DNA of 5,143 nt from Acidilobaceae archaeon UBA162 (GCA_002496425.1 DAJS01000005.1:897-6039); one strand, 5' to 3'; shown: positions 1 through 5,106, counted from the first letter of the stretch. Translations and numbers: made by a program. The notes: a model not told the origin generated them from the sequence alone.

Positions 1-46
1 ACCGGCTTAGAAGGCCGGCGCTCTTTCCTGGCTGAGCTACGGGTCC
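1..46 (-). tRNA. tRNA-Arg (anticodon UCU), 5' part, cut by the window edge
   Basis: Read on the minus strand from 46, the sequence gives a seven-base acceptor strand GGACCCG, then T8 and A9, a D arm closed by GCTC/GAGC, and an anticodon stem CCGGC/GCCGG around the loop CTTCTAA. The loop places TCT at positions 34-36, so this tRNA reads AGA (and possibly AGG) arginine codons, which these genes use heavily. The loop is a normal seven bases, so there is no intron at position 37/38. The variable loop, T arm and 3' acceptor strand lie beyond the left edge, so their integrity cannot be judged. It lies 42 bp downstream of the membrane-protein gene on the same strand. Confidence 0.93.
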
Positions 47-52
47 CCCGAG

Positions 53-62
53 GCTCGCGAGC
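53..62. repeat. 10-bp perfect palindrome in front of tRNA-Arg
   Basis: GCTCGCGAGC is a perfect palindrome just 5' of the tRNA-Arg acceptor stem on the minus strand. It lies in the expected 5' leader or transcription-start region of the tRNA. It could fold as a small hairpin in the leader or be chance in GC-rich DNA. No function is claimed. Confidence 0.3.
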
Positions 63-69
63 GGGACTA

Positions 70-89
70 GGAAAAGGGCTTTTCGCCCT
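70..89 (-). terminator. Hairpin followed by T run after the membrane-protein gene; may instead hold the tRNA-Arg TATA region
   Basis: On the minus strand the stop codon of the membrane-protein gene runs into AGGGC-GAAAA-GCCCT followed by TTT, a five-bp stem with a five-base loop and a short U tract. This resembles a terminator for the upstream gene. The same T-rich stretch (about 69-79) lies 25-30 bases upstream of the tRNA-Arg start, where its TATA element should be, and no better TATA box is visible there. The two roles are not exclusive. The T run is short, so either call is tentative. Confidence 0.35.
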
Positions 90-904
90 CAGGACAATGA
101 TATTGAGGCAAGGCTGGCGGTTATGTAGTTGGCGCCGCCCGTGCTTATTGTGATCTGAACAGCCACCGGAACACCATGGTAGTTGATGATGTCAGCCGCC
201 ATGGTGTAGGCACCTGAGACCCCTAGGTATGAGCTCTGGGGGGCCACTAGGAGTGATACGCCGCGGTACTCGGTCCCGTCAAACTTCACCGGCGTGAAGG
301 CGTACTGTATCGTTGCCATTGTCGAGGGCTCGCCCCCGCTGGCCAGCGATGTCCAGCTTATGTTGTAGTAGCTGGTGAAGAAGCTAGTACCATAAAGGGG
401 CACGAGGCCTGGGAAGGGAGCCAGAACATAGCCGCCAGTGAGGGGGTTGCTGGTCACATTGGCACTTATATACAGCGCTGGCGTCACCAGGCTCAGGTTA
501 GAGCCGGCATATACAGTTGTGAAGTTGAGCGAGCTCCTGGACGTAGTGCTAGTGTATATGAGACGTGTAAGCCTGACGAGCGTTATTGATGTTGAGTTGT
601 AGTGTACCTGGACCACTTCAAGCAGCTGGCCCTGTGGGTCATAAAGGTAAATGTTGGCTGTGCTATTGGCTGGGTCGTTAATCATGGTAACTGTGTACGT
701 GCGGCCCGCTGGTGACACGTAAATGTTGTAGCTGAGTGAGCTCACCCGATCAAGAGTGCCTGGGCTCAAGGTGGTCCTCCCTATGCTGAGGAGCAGCTGC
801 CTATAGTAATAGTAGTACAGCAGACCGACAGAACCTATTGCTATGGTTGCTACAAACAGAGCTATGGTCAGTATAGCTAGCCAGCCTAGGCGCACTGGGC
901 CCAC
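89..904 (-). CDS. Probable membrane-anchored extracellular glycoprotein, function unknown
   Basis: I do not recognise the family. From the proposed GTG start the product is 271 residues. Residues about 7-34 form one hydrophobic helix ending in a run of five tyrosines. The rest is rich in Ser, Thr, Tyr, Asn and Val, looks beta-stranded, and has no cysteine. Six N-glycosylation sequons (NST twice, NFT, NLS, NVT, NIS) all follow the helix, suggesting an N-terminal anchor with the body outside the cell. The frame stays open to a GTG at 1030, but that longer start would run through the promoter box at 931-943 and into the divergent zinc-ribbon gene. A TATA box at about 937 predicts a transcript start near 911, so a leaderless TTG (913 or 907) or GTG (904) start fits better; which of these is used cannot be settled. 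The gene is followed by tRNA-Arg on the same strand. It could be a pilus, S-layer-associated or solute-binding accessory protein, but no motif decides this. Confidence 0.72.
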   Translation of the reverse strand: MGPVRLGWLAILTIALFVATIAIGSVGLLYYYYYRQLLLSIGRTTLSPGTLDRVSSLSYNIYVSPAGRTYTVTMINDPANSTANIYLYDPQGQLLEVVQVHYNSTSITLVRLTRLIYTSTTSRSSLNFTTVYAGSNLSLVTPALYISANVTSNPLTGGYVLAPFPGLVPLYGTSFFTSYYNISWTSLASGGEPSTMATIQYAFTPVKFDGTEYRGVSLLVAPQSSYLGVSGAYTMAADIINYHGVPVAVQITISTGGANYITASLASISLS

Positions 905-930
905 CAAGCCCAAAGAGTCTAGCTCTCGAT

Positions 931-943
931 AGGTTTTAAACCT
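931..943. promoter_or_regulatory. Symmetric TATA region, probable bidirectional promoter
   Basis: AGGTTTTAAACCT is an inverted repeat with six-bp arms around one T and contains TTTAAA-type boxes in both directions. Using the archaeal spacing of about 26 bp, it predicts a plus-strand transcript start near 963, 45 bases before the zinc-ribbon ATG. It also predicts a minus-strand start near 911, at the cluster of TTG/GTG codons that begin the membrane-protein gene. No other good TATA box lies between the two genes. The dual role is an inference from position and symmetry. Confidence 0.55.
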
Positions 944-1007
944 GATGCCCTTCCTTAGGCCTAGGTACGAGAGCTTGACGATTGGAAAGGTAAGGGGCAC
1001 AAACGCT

Positions 1008-1244
1008 ATGGGCACGCTCGGGTGGACCACCGTCAGGTGCCGCGTCTGCGGCAGGCTGCTGGACCTAAGCGGGCAGAGGCCGGGCAGCAGGAGGTTTGAG
1101 CACGTCTACGCCTGCCCCAAGTGCGCCAAGACCCTTGGGGCCTACTTCTGCGCCGCCGACGCCAGGGCCCTCAAATATACCTGTCCCTTCTGCGGCTCTA
1201 AGCTGGTCAACCTTACCGAGGCCATAGCCAGCGCAAGCGAGTGA
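1008..1244 (+). CDS. Small cysteine-rich zinc-ribbon protein, function unknown
   Basis: This 78-residue protein carries seven cysteines: three CxxC knuckles at C11/C14, C36/C39 and C59/C62, plus a single C48; H32 is nearby. The knuckles have the usual flanks (CRVCG, CPKC, CPFCG), so one or two structural zinc sites are likely. No catalytic motif or membrane segment is visible. Proteins of this design often bind nucleic acid or act as small subunits, but the role here is unknown. The frame also has an ATG at 945, which I reject because it lies almost on the TATA box at 931-943, upstream of the predicted transcript start near 963. The ATG at 1008 has only a weak purine-rich stretch (about 985-996) before it. 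The next gene begins 9 bp after the stop, so the two are probably one transcript. Confidence 0.82.
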   Translation: MGTLGWTTVRCRVCGRLLDLSGQRPGSRRFEHVYACPKCAKTLGAYFCAADARALKYTCPFCGSKLVNLTEAIASASE

Positions 1245-1253
1245 CCTATAGCC

Positions 1254-1625
1254 ATGATCGAGAGTGGAGAGGTTAACGGCTACCACTACATAAAGGTAGT
1301 AGCTGGTTCAAAGGCCCTCCTGGTCCTGGACCTCCAGGCCCTCCTGGGCCCTGAGATCCTGAAGCACTGCTCTTCAGGGCCAGCCACTACTCATGGAAGC
1401 ATATGCTACATCAGGGCCAGCGATTCCTGCGACCTCGTTGTAGCGCGCGTCAACAGGGCGGGTGAGGAGTTCGTCGAGTTAATAGGCGCCGAAGCCAAGG
1501 CTGAATCACAAGGGCTCGATATGCAGAGGCTGGTCGAGGAGTGCGTGAAGGCCGCTGATGGACTGTCCTCTTACCTTAAAGGACCTGCTCCTTCCAACCC
1601 TCAAGGCCCTGCTGGGGGCCCATGA
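1254..1625 (+). CDS. Hypothetical protein, unrecognised, 123 residues
   Basis: I do not recognise this protein. It seems soluble, with a predicted strand-rich first half (residues 10-80) containing a hydrophobic segment KALLVLDLQALL. A helical stretch covers about residues 88-108, and the last 14 residues are rich in Pro and Gly, probably disordered. Cysteines occur at 39, 51, 59 and 97 without a CxxC pattern. The ATG lies 9 bp after the stop of the zinc-ribbon gene. The stretch GAGTGACC that spans that stop resembles a Shine-Dalgarno sequence with suitable spacing, which suggests coupled translation. The two proteins may act together, but only the spacing argues for this. The last 50 bp overlap the 3' end of the gene on the opposite strand. 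An overlong frame with an invented tail is possible, but the body is well supported. Confidence 0.72.
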   Translation: MIESGEVNGYHYIKVVAGSKALLVLDLQALLGPEILKHCSSGPATTHGSICYIRASDSCDLVVARVNRAGEEFVELIGAEAKAESQGLDMQRLVEECVKAADGLSSYLKGPAPSNPQGPAGGP

Positions 1626-1908
1626 AGAGATCTGGGACGTCCTGGAGCCCAAGCTCCTCGGCCAGTGCTTCCAGTGAGCGGAGGTCACGCTTCCTGAGCG
1701 CCTCCTTCAGGCGACGCCTCACGGGCTCCCTTACGTACCTGGCGTACCTCAGCGCAGAGGAGAGGAGCCTCATGCCGTCGCTGTTCAGGACCTCACGCTT
1801 ATCAAAGTAGCTCCAGTAGGATGAGGCCAGCCTCATAATGATCCTCACTATCTCCTGCTCAGCCCACCTCTCAGGCCCCTCAGAGCTTGCGCCCTTCCCC
1901 ATAGTCAT
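1576..1908 (-). CDS. Hypothetical small helical, arginine-rich protein, last gene of the reductase-Taw1 cluster
   Basis: I do not recognise the family. The 110-residue product has no cysteine and appears mostly helical. Residues 15-36 are an amphipathic segment with aromatics (SSYWSYF), and residues 48-87 form a strongly charged helical region rich in Arg, Lys, Leu and Ala (ALRYARYVREPVRRRLKEAL). This composition would suit nucleic-acid or protein binding, but that is a guess. The gene starts 37 bp after the Taw1 stop on the same strand with no obvious TATA box in the gap, so it is probably transcribed with Taw1. A second ATG at 1902 is an equally possible start; neither has a convincing ribosome-binding site. 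Its 3' end overlaps the plus-strand gene tail to tail by 50 bp. Confidence 0.68.
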   Translation of the reverse strand: MTMGKGASSEGPERWAEQEIVRIIMRLASSYWSYFDKREVLNSDGMRLLSSALRYARYVREPVRRRLKEALRKRDLRSLEALAEELGLQDVPDLFMGPQQGLEGWKEQVL

Positions 1909-1945
1909 CCCTATCGGTAGTCGATGCGAGGCCTCATCATTGGGG

Positions 1946-3001
1946 CTAAGCGGTCAGCGACTCGTTTTCGCCTTCGTACTCGCCAGGGGCTGGTATATCT
2001 GGCGTGTTCCAGTCCACGGGCGCATTGCCGTAGCGTATAGGCCTCTCTAGCCTGCTGAGCAGGACAACGCGGCTCGCCATGCTCTCGCTCACAATGGGAT
2101 ACCCGGTCAGCTCGCTGAGCCTCTTGGCCACCTCCTTGACCTCCCAGTGACGCGGCATGTTATCAAGCCTGAGCCTGTTGCGGCTGGCGCCGACGTACAT
2201 ATAGGCCTTGACCTCCACGTAGTCCGGCCTGCCCAGGTTCACGAGCTTGGCGAAACCATCAATGGCTCTGTCGTTATCGTTAAATCCTTTCACTATGGTT
2301 ATCCTGTAAACCGTTGTCGAGGAAAAGCTTGGCAGCATCTCCAGTGTCTCGAGGGTCAGCTCCCAGGCCTTGGGCACAAGGGGCCTGTTGAAGTAGTCGT
2401 AGGTCTCCTTATCCCAGGCCTCAAGGCTAACATATATCTGGTTTGGTTCTTCCTCGAGGTTAGCCAACACGTCAGGCCTCACGCCTCTGGTGACCAGGAA
2501 TGTTGTTATGCCGTGGCGGTGGAACTCCCTTATGAGCTCGCCCAGCCTTGGGTATAGAGTCGCCTCGCCGGTAAGGCTTATTGCTACGTGCTTAGGTGTC
2601 ATGGCCTCTTGGTACATCTTGTAGTCAACGCCTGGCCTCCCCTTGTAGCCGCTCATTATTCTCCTGTACTCCTTTATGGCGTTCTCTACTATGAACTTAG
2701 GGTCGTCGGCAAAAGGCATCCTGGTCTCATTCCACTGCAGCCCCACGTCCTGGGGCCTAAGCCTCCAGCAGTGAAGGCAGGCGTTCCAGCACCAGTGGTT
2801 GGTCACGCTAAGCTGTATGCACCTGTGGCTCTCTATCCCATAGAACTTACCCTTATAGCAGAACCTCCTCTCAACTATAGCCGCGTGGTTCCAGTAACAC
2901 TTCTTGACGGAGCTGTGAGAGCCTATAATGTGGTATCCCTGCTTTATGAGCCTGCTGTTAAGCAGCTTGTAGACATCCTCCTCAGCCTTGTTTACCTCCA
3001 T
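1946..3001 (-). CDS. taw1: Taw1 (TYW1-like) radical-SAM tRNA-wyosine synthase, 4-demethylwyosine-forming
   Basis: Taw1 joins pyruvate carbons to N1-methylguanosine at position 37 of tRNA-Phe, making the tricyclic 4-demethylwyosine. The radical-SAM cluster motif is C71-x3-C75-x2-C78. Three earlier cysteines, C35, C48 and C61, are spaced 13 and 13 residues apart and 10 before C71, the same spacing I recall for the second iron-sulfur cluster of Methanocaldococcus TYW1. K50 falls where the proposed pyruvate-binding lysine lies, beside FYGIESHRC. The SAM-contact segment reads SLTGEATLYP (142-151), with Ala where Pro is usual. The 351-residue protein has no flavodoxin domain, as in other archaeal members. 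A GAGGGAG ribosome-binding site (3014-3008) six bases before the ATG supports this start. The start lies inside the end of the reductase gene (20-bp overlap), so translation is probably coupled. A 110-residue gene follows. Confidence 0.96.
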   Translation of the reverse strand: MEVNKAEEDVYKLLNSRLIKQGYHIIGSHSSVKKCYWNHAAIVERRFCYKGKFYGIESHRCIQLSVTNHWCWNACLHCWRLRPQDVGLQWNETRMPFADDPKFIVENAIKEYRRIMSGYKGRPGVDYKMYQEAMTPKHVAISLTGEATLYPRLGELIREFHRHGITTFLVTRGVRPDVLANLEEEPNQIYVSLEAWDKETYDYFNRPLVPKAWELTLETLEMLPSFSSTTVYRITIVKGFNDNDRAIDGFAKLVNLGRPDYVEVKAYMYVGASRNRLRLDNMPRHWEVKEVAKRLSELTGYPIVSESMASRVVLLSRLERPIRYGNAPVDWNTPDIPAPGEYEGENESLTA

Positions 3002-4010
3002 TAACTGCTCCCTCAGCCTTAACTACGGGCCTCCTTATGAGGCCCCGCTCGGTCAGGTATGTATACGCGCTGTAGGCGGCTATAGCCCCTGATGCGGCGG
3101 CATTGATTATCTGCCTGAAGCCCCTCCACATGCTTATGGCGTCGCCGGCTGCAAAGACCCCTGGCAGGTTAGTCCTCATCCACTCGTCAGTCTTTATGTA
3201 ACCAAGGTCGTCAGTCTCAAGCCCCAGTGATTGGAACCACTTCTTCGGCGGTTCTGAGCCTATCTCCACAAATATCCCGTCAACCGATATCTCCCTTACA
3301 GCGCCGTCCTTAGACTCGACCACAACGCTTCTGACAACCTTGTCGCCCTTTATCTCCTTGACCACTGAGTTGAGTATGAACTCTATGTTAGGCTTGCTCC
3401 TGGCCTCCTCGACATAGAACGGCTTAGCCCTGAACTCCGACCTTCTGTGTATCAAGTATACCTTCTTGACGTAGCCTGACAGTATTATGGCGCCCTCCAT
3501 GGCCGAGTCCCCACCACCCACTACGGCGGCCGCGTCCTTGCCCTTGTAGAGCGGCGCGTCACATATGCTGCAGTAACTTACGCCCTTCCCAGTGAACTCC
3601 TTCTCGCCCGGCACCTCCAGCTTCCTCCTGGCCGTTCCCACGGCTATGATAACGGCCTTAGAGTACACGTCAAGCCCGCGGGTGCCAGTTATGTGATACT
3701 CATCGCCCTCCCTGATCATGTTCTGAACCGTTATGTTAGTATAGACCGGAACCCCGAACAGCTTCTCAGCATGATCTCTGAACCTGGCCACCAGCTCTGA
3801 GGCGCTTATCCTGAGCAGGCCTGGGTAGTCATCAACTTCATTAGTCAAGTTGAGCTGACCGCCTACATCCATACTTACTACTATGGCCTTAAGCAACAGC
3901 CTGGCAGCGTACAGCGCTGCCGAGAGCCCAGCCGGGCCGGCACCAACTATTAACAAATCATAGTGCTCCCCCTTAGGTGGCGCCTTGAATGTTGAAAGTC
4001 TCAGCGACAT
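2982..4010 (-). CDS. trxB: Thioredoxin reductase, NADPH-type FAD disulfide oxidoreductase
   Basis: The enzyme passes electrons from NAD(P)H through FAD to a redox-active disulfide and on to thioredoxin or a similar cytosolic protein. In the 342-residue product, GAGPAGLSAALYAAR (about 23-37) is the FAD dinucleotide fold. C147-S-I-C150-D is the active disulfide, where bacterial enzymes have CATCD. GGGDSA (165-170) is the second dinucleotide fold, and HRRSEFRA (188-195) resembles NADPH-specific enzymes. AAGDA (287-291) is the second FAD contact. The frame is open to an ATG at 4046, but the ATG at 4010 has GGGAG six bases upstream and lies just after the predicted transcript start. It also gives a short leader before the FAD fold, as usual in the family. 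The C-terminal 15 residues run past the usual end and overlap the Taw1 start. Some archaeal homologues serve protein-disulfide oxidoreductases instead of a true thioredoxin. Confidence 0.95.
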   Translation of the reverse strand: MSLRLSTFKAPPKGEHYDLLIVGAGPAGLSAALYAARLLLKAIVVSMDVGGQLNLTNEVDDYPGLLRISASELVARFRDHAEKLFGVPVYTNITVQNMIREGDEYHITGTRGLDVYSKAVIIAVGTARRKLEVPGEKEFTGKGVSYCSICDAPLYKGKDAAAVVGGGDSAMEGAIILSGYVKKVYLIHRRSEFRAKPFYVEEARSKPNIEFILNSVVKEIKGDKVVRSVVVESKDGAVREISVDGIFVEIGSEPPKKWFQSLGLETDDLGYIKTDEWMRTNLPGVFAAGDAISMWRGFRQIINAAASGAIAAYSAYTYLTERGLIRRPVVKAEGAVNGGKQG

Positions 4011-4016
4011 AGCTAG

Positions 4017-4021
4017 CTCCC
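4017..4021 (-). promoter_or_regulatory. Ribosome-binding site deciding the thioredoxin reductase start
   Basis: GGGAG on the minus strand lies six bases before the ATG at 4010. The upstream in-frame ATG at 4046 has no such site and sits at the edge of the TATA-like element. This favours the shorter, 342-residue protein. Confidence 0.7.
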
Positions 4022-4044
4022 TGAACCGTAACGTTGGCACAGGC

Positions 4045-4066
4045 ATTTTAAGTTAAGACCTATATG
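4045..4066 (-). promoter_or_regulatory. Promoter region of the reductase-Taw1 transcript
   Basis: Between the regulator stop (4088) and the reductase start are two A/T-rich elements on the minus strand, CATATA (4065-4060) and TTAACTTAAAA (4056-4046). From them a transcript would start near 4036 or 4024, giving a leader of about 14-26 bases that includes the ribosome-binding site. I cannot tell which is used. Read-through from the regulator gene is also possible. Confidence 0.45.
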
Positions 4067-4087
4067 CCAAGCCTAACCAGCGATATC

Positions 4088-4768
4088 TCAGATCAGGATA
4101 CCTCCAATCATCTTCTTGGACTTTATGAACTCCATCAGGTTGAGCTGGTGCCTCAGAGCCGCCTCGTAGGCGGCCTGCGGGTCGCCCTTAGCTATGGCCT
4201 CGTATATCTCCATGTGCTCCTTGATCTCCTGCTCTACCCTGCTCGAGGAGGCGAAGAGGTCAACCCTGACTATGGCCAGCTTGTTCCTGAGATCCTTGAG
4301 GATATCACGCAGGTACTCGTTGCCGCTCATATCTGCCACCACATCGTGTAAGTGGCTGTTTGCCTGCGCCAGGGCCAGAGGGTTGCTCTTGTCGGCATTA
4401 GTAAATGCCTCAGCTGCCTTCCTAAGCTCCTCGAGCATCTTTGGGTCGTGGTTCTCAGCTGCCTTCTTTGCTGCCAGCGCCTCAAGCACGGAGCGCACCT
4501 CAAATATCTTAAGTATCTGTTCCTTGCTGAGGAAGCCCACATGATAGCCATCGCTCAGCTTGACCACCAGGCCCTCCTTCTCGAGCTTATGTAGCGCCTC
4601 CCTTACAGGAGTCCTGCTCACGTTATACATCCTTGCGAGTGCAGTCTCGCTCAGCTTGTCCTTGGGCTCAAACTTTCTGTTGAGTATGTCTCTCTTCAAT
4701 ACTTCATAGACTATATCAGAGTACTTTACAGTCCTCTCCCCTTCCTTTGTGGACTCAGTAGAACTCAT
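4088..4768 (-). CDS. GntR-family transcription regulator, FadR/FCD subfamily
   Basis: This is a DNA-binding regulator with an N-terminal winged helix-turn-helix and a C-terminal helical ligand domain; such proteins act as dimers. In the 226-residue product the winged helix spans residues about 17-78, with the recognition region ETALARMYNVSRTPVREAL and the wing GYHV. The FCD domain follows from about 82 to 218. Its metal/ligand residues appear as N137, H141, H185 and H207; N137 stands where Asp is common, a known type of substitution. The effector, typically a small organic acid in this family, cannot be predicted. The frame extends to a TTG at 4792, but the ATG at 4768 follows a near-ideal AGGAGGTG, so I start there. 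The gene lies 77 bp upstream of the reductase gene on the same strand. GntR regulators are less common in archaea than in bacteria, so acquisition from bacteria is possible, though its codon use looks like its neighbours'. Confidence 0.94.
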   Translation of the reverse strand: MSSTESTKEGERTVKYSDIVYEVLKRDILNRKFEPKDKLSETALARMYNVSRTPVREALHKLEKEGLVVKLSDGYHVGFLSKEQILKIFEVRSVLEALAAKKAAENHDPKMLEELRKAAEAFTNADKSNPLALAQANSHLHDVVADMSGNEYLRDILKDLRNKLAIVRVDLFASSSRVEQEIKEHMEIYEAIAKGDPQAAYEAALRHQLNLMEFIKSKKMIGGILI

Positions 4769-4776
4769 CTTTGGTG

Positions 4777-4784
4777 CACCTCCT
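4777..4784 (-). promoter_or_regulatory. Strong Shine-Dalgarno site of the GntR-family gene
   Basis: AGGAGGTG on the minus strand lies eight bases before the ATG at 4768. It is the best ribosome-binding site in the window and shows that the longer frame from the TTG at 4792 is not the real start. Confidence 0.85.
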
Positions 4785-4817
4785 GTATCCAACAGATAAG
4801 ACGCCAGTTAAGAGGAA

Positions 4818-4840
4818 ATAAGCTTAGCTTATATGCTTAA
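4818..4840 (-). promoter_or_regulatory. TATA box of the GntR-family gene with abutting inverted repeat, candidate operator
   Basis: On the minus strand CATATAAG (about 4836-4829) is a TATA box; a transcript would start near 4806, about 38 bases before the ATG at 4768. ATAAGCTTAGCTTAT (4818-4832) is a perfect inverted repeat, seven-bp arms around one T, that overlaps the downstream edge of that box. A dimeric regulator binding there would block TBP/TFB, so autorepression is plausible. It does not match the usual GntR operator core with GT and AC half-sites, so ownership is inferred from position only. Confidence 0.45.
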
Positions 4841-4888
4841 GGCCCAGAGCGCACAAGCATGGAGTGGCCCAAATAAGCCGAGCTACAT

Positions 4889-4921
4889 CCTAGGAGTCGC
4901 TGTTTAAAGTGCCCTAGGAGT
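4889..4921 (+). promoter_or_regulatory. Paired 9-bp direct repeats flanking a TTTAAA box
   Basis: CCTAGGAGT occurs at 4889-4897 and again, identical, at 4913-4921, start to start 24 bp apart. A TTTAAA box (4903-4908) sits nearly centred between the copies. Each copy contains the palindrome CCTAGG. The arrangement looks like activator or repressor sites around a core promoter. A plus-strand transcript would start near 4933, upstream of tRNA-Tyr. A minus-strand transcript would start near 4879, towards the regulator gene. No protein can be named as the binder. Confidence 0.35.
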
Positions 4922-4953
4922 TCAACAGGCCTCTATGCCAAGGATTGCAGAAG

Positions 4954-4963
4954 ACTTTAAACC
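4954..4963 (+). promoter_or_regulatory. TATA box of tRNA-Tyr
   Basis: ACTTTAAACC is centred about 30 bases upstream of the tRNA-Tyr 5' end at 4988, which gives a transcript start within a few bases of the mature end. This is normal for archaeal tRNA genes. Confidence 0.65.
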
Positions 4964-4987
4964 GACGCCAGAGGGTGAGACATAAGG

Positions 4988-5106
4988 CCCGCCGTAGCTC
5001 AGCGGCCAGAGCGCCCGGCTGTAGTGGGACGGGGCGACGGCCTGAGGGCCATGCCCCTCCGGCCGTGACCGGGTGGTCCGGGGTTCAAATCCCCGCGGCG
5101 GGACCA
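4988..5106 (+). tRNA. tRNA-Tyr (anticodon GUA) with intron, CCA encoded
   Basis: The acceptor stem CCCGCCG/CGGCGGG pairs fully, with C1-G72 and A73, the archaeal tyrosine identity pattern. T8, A9, a D arm GCTC/GAGC (4997-5012), an anticodon stem CCCGG/CCGGG (5014-5018 with 5069-5073) and a T arm CGGGG-TTCAAAT-CCCCG (5079-5095) complete the cloverleaf. GTA is at 5021-5023. The 3' CCA is encoded at 5104-5106. Removing 5025-5067 restores a seven-base anticodon loop. The reverse complement yields the familiar false peptide containing PRGFEPRT, which is not a gene. Confidence 0.96.
5025..5067 (+). other. Intron of tRNA-Tyr at position 37/38, 43 nt
   Basis: The intron follows G37 and precedes A38, the canonical archaeal site cut by the tRNA splicing endonuclease. 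The splice point may shift one base left (5024-5066), since a G at both ends gives the same mature tRNA. Inside it, GGGGC (5031-5035) can pair with GCCCC (5053-5057); a competing stem ACGGCC/GGCCGT is also possible. The four-base helix expected between the two bulges is imperfect: CTGT against GCCG gives one mismatch and one G-U. The motif is therefore a relaxed form and would suit a heteromeric crenarchaeal endonuclease. Confidence 0.88.

Noticed and set aside
184..216. TGATGA followed by CTGA, resembling box C and D of a guide RNA
   Set aside because: Spacing is too long for an archaeal C/D RNA, no second C/D pair follows, and it is within coding sequence.
1313..1347. Direct repeat GGCCCTCCTGG, twice, 24 bp apart, with CCTGGA/TCCAGG between
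   Set aside because: Lies in frame within the 123-residue gene and encodes a Leu/Ala-rich repeat of hydrophobic residues; codon bias explains it.
1622..1810. Plus-strand 62-codon frame rich in Ser and Arg, and minus-strand frames at 1065-1286 and 1506-1688
   Set aside because: Low-complexity shadows of the better-supported genes on the opposite strand or in another frame.
1909..1945. Minus-strand ATGATGAGG in the gap after Taw1, resembling a box C and opening a 9-codon frame
   Set aside because: No box D follows, and a 9-codon frame without a ribosome-binding site is not supportable.
2588..3004. Plus-strand 138-codon frame opposite Taw1 (also 2147-2557)
   Set aside because: Lies wholly antisense to the well-supported Taw1 gene, has no recognisable motif, and arises from its codon bias.
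4194..4594. Plus-strand frames opposite the GntR-family gene, and a minus-strand frame at 4327-4551
   Set aside because: Shadows of the regulator gene, with compositions (Ser/Leu-rich or Arg/Trp/Gln-rich) typical of out-of-frame reading.
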